The position numbers were made by a program, and so were the translations under genes. From NCBI GenBank assembly GCA_015065045.1, contig SVRB01000071.1, positions 1 to 6,704 of the forward strand: a DNA stretch of 6,704 bases. Direction: 5' to 3'. Below are positions 6,702 to 6,704 of the stretch, in pieces. The notes below the pieces were generated by a model, which did no database searches, had not been told where the DNA came from, and worked only from the letters and a program-made list of their open reading frames with translations. The stretch is from Oscillospiraceae bacterium (GTDB lineage: Bacteria; Bacillota; Clostridia; Oscillospirales; CAG-272). Within the stretch, counting starts at the first letter, position 1, and every line of letters begins with the position of its first letter.

Positions 6702-6704
6702 TTA
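6598..6704. repeat. 16-bp exact inverted repeat at the window end, inside murA
   Basis: TAAGTACAACCCTTAA (6598-6613) and TTAAGGGTTGTACTTA (6689-6704) are exact reverse complements separated by 75 bp. The inner copy encodes LKGCTY in the MurA frame and fits the family. The outer copy forms the last 16 bases, breaks the MurA alignment and adds an in-frame TAA. A fold-back chimera or assembly-end error is the simplest reading. Confidence 0.8.

Noticed and set aside
1..6704. A CRISPR array, tRNA/rRNA genes, phage or defence system
   Set aside because: There are no regularly spaced repeats, no structural RNA signatures, and every sizeable gene is assigned to metabolism, cell wall, membrane or surface functions.

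Overview
The window is AT-rich, with tight Shine-Dalgarno sites, short intergenic gaps and strong hairpin terminators. The protein set (a DUF2079 membrane protein, a eukaryotic-type glycogen branching enzyme, a butanol-dehydrogenase-type iron alcohol dehydrogenase and a MurA) best fits a low-GC anaerobic Clostridia-like Firmicute, perhaps a gut Oscillospiraceae/Ruminococcaceae relative. TGA is used as a stop. The taxonomic guess is inference from gene style only.

Layout: the left end (2-580, +) is the 3' part of a probable cell-surface or secreted protein, with remnants of a papain-like (NlpC/P60 or CHAP style) domain and a C-terminal Ig-like domain. A 14-bp-stem terminator ends it. A TTGACA-17-TATCAT promoter then drives a single gene for a 581-residue DUF2079 polytopic membrane protein (743-2488). 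After it comes a GGGGACA/TGTCCCC palindrome resembling REP elements. A TTGAAA-17-TATAAT promoter with a roughly 95-nt structured leader follows, then a complete 663-residue branching enzyme of the eukaryotic-like GH13_8 type (2714-4705). A perfect 30-bp palindrome at 4712-4741 acts as a shared, bidirectional terminator between this gene and the convergent minus-strand pair.

The minus-strand pair is murA (5' end outside the window; stop at 5988) followed 70 nt downstream by an iron-dependent alcohol dehydrogenase (start 5917, stop 4748). A terminator-like hairpin lies in the gap between them.

The genes do not form one pathway. They look like separate housekeeping or metabolic units: cell-wall precursor synthesis (MurA), glycogen branching, fermentative aldehyde/alcohol interconversion, a possible surface glycosyltransferase-like membrane protein, and an extracellular protein. 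I see no CRISPR array, tRNA, rRNA, integrase or transposase gene, and no convincing new multi-gene system. The oddest signals are the last 16 bases of the window, which are an exact inverted copy of sequence 75 bp inward and put a stop codon into the murA frame (probably a fold-back or assembly-end artefact), and the REP-like palindrome after the DUF2079 gene.
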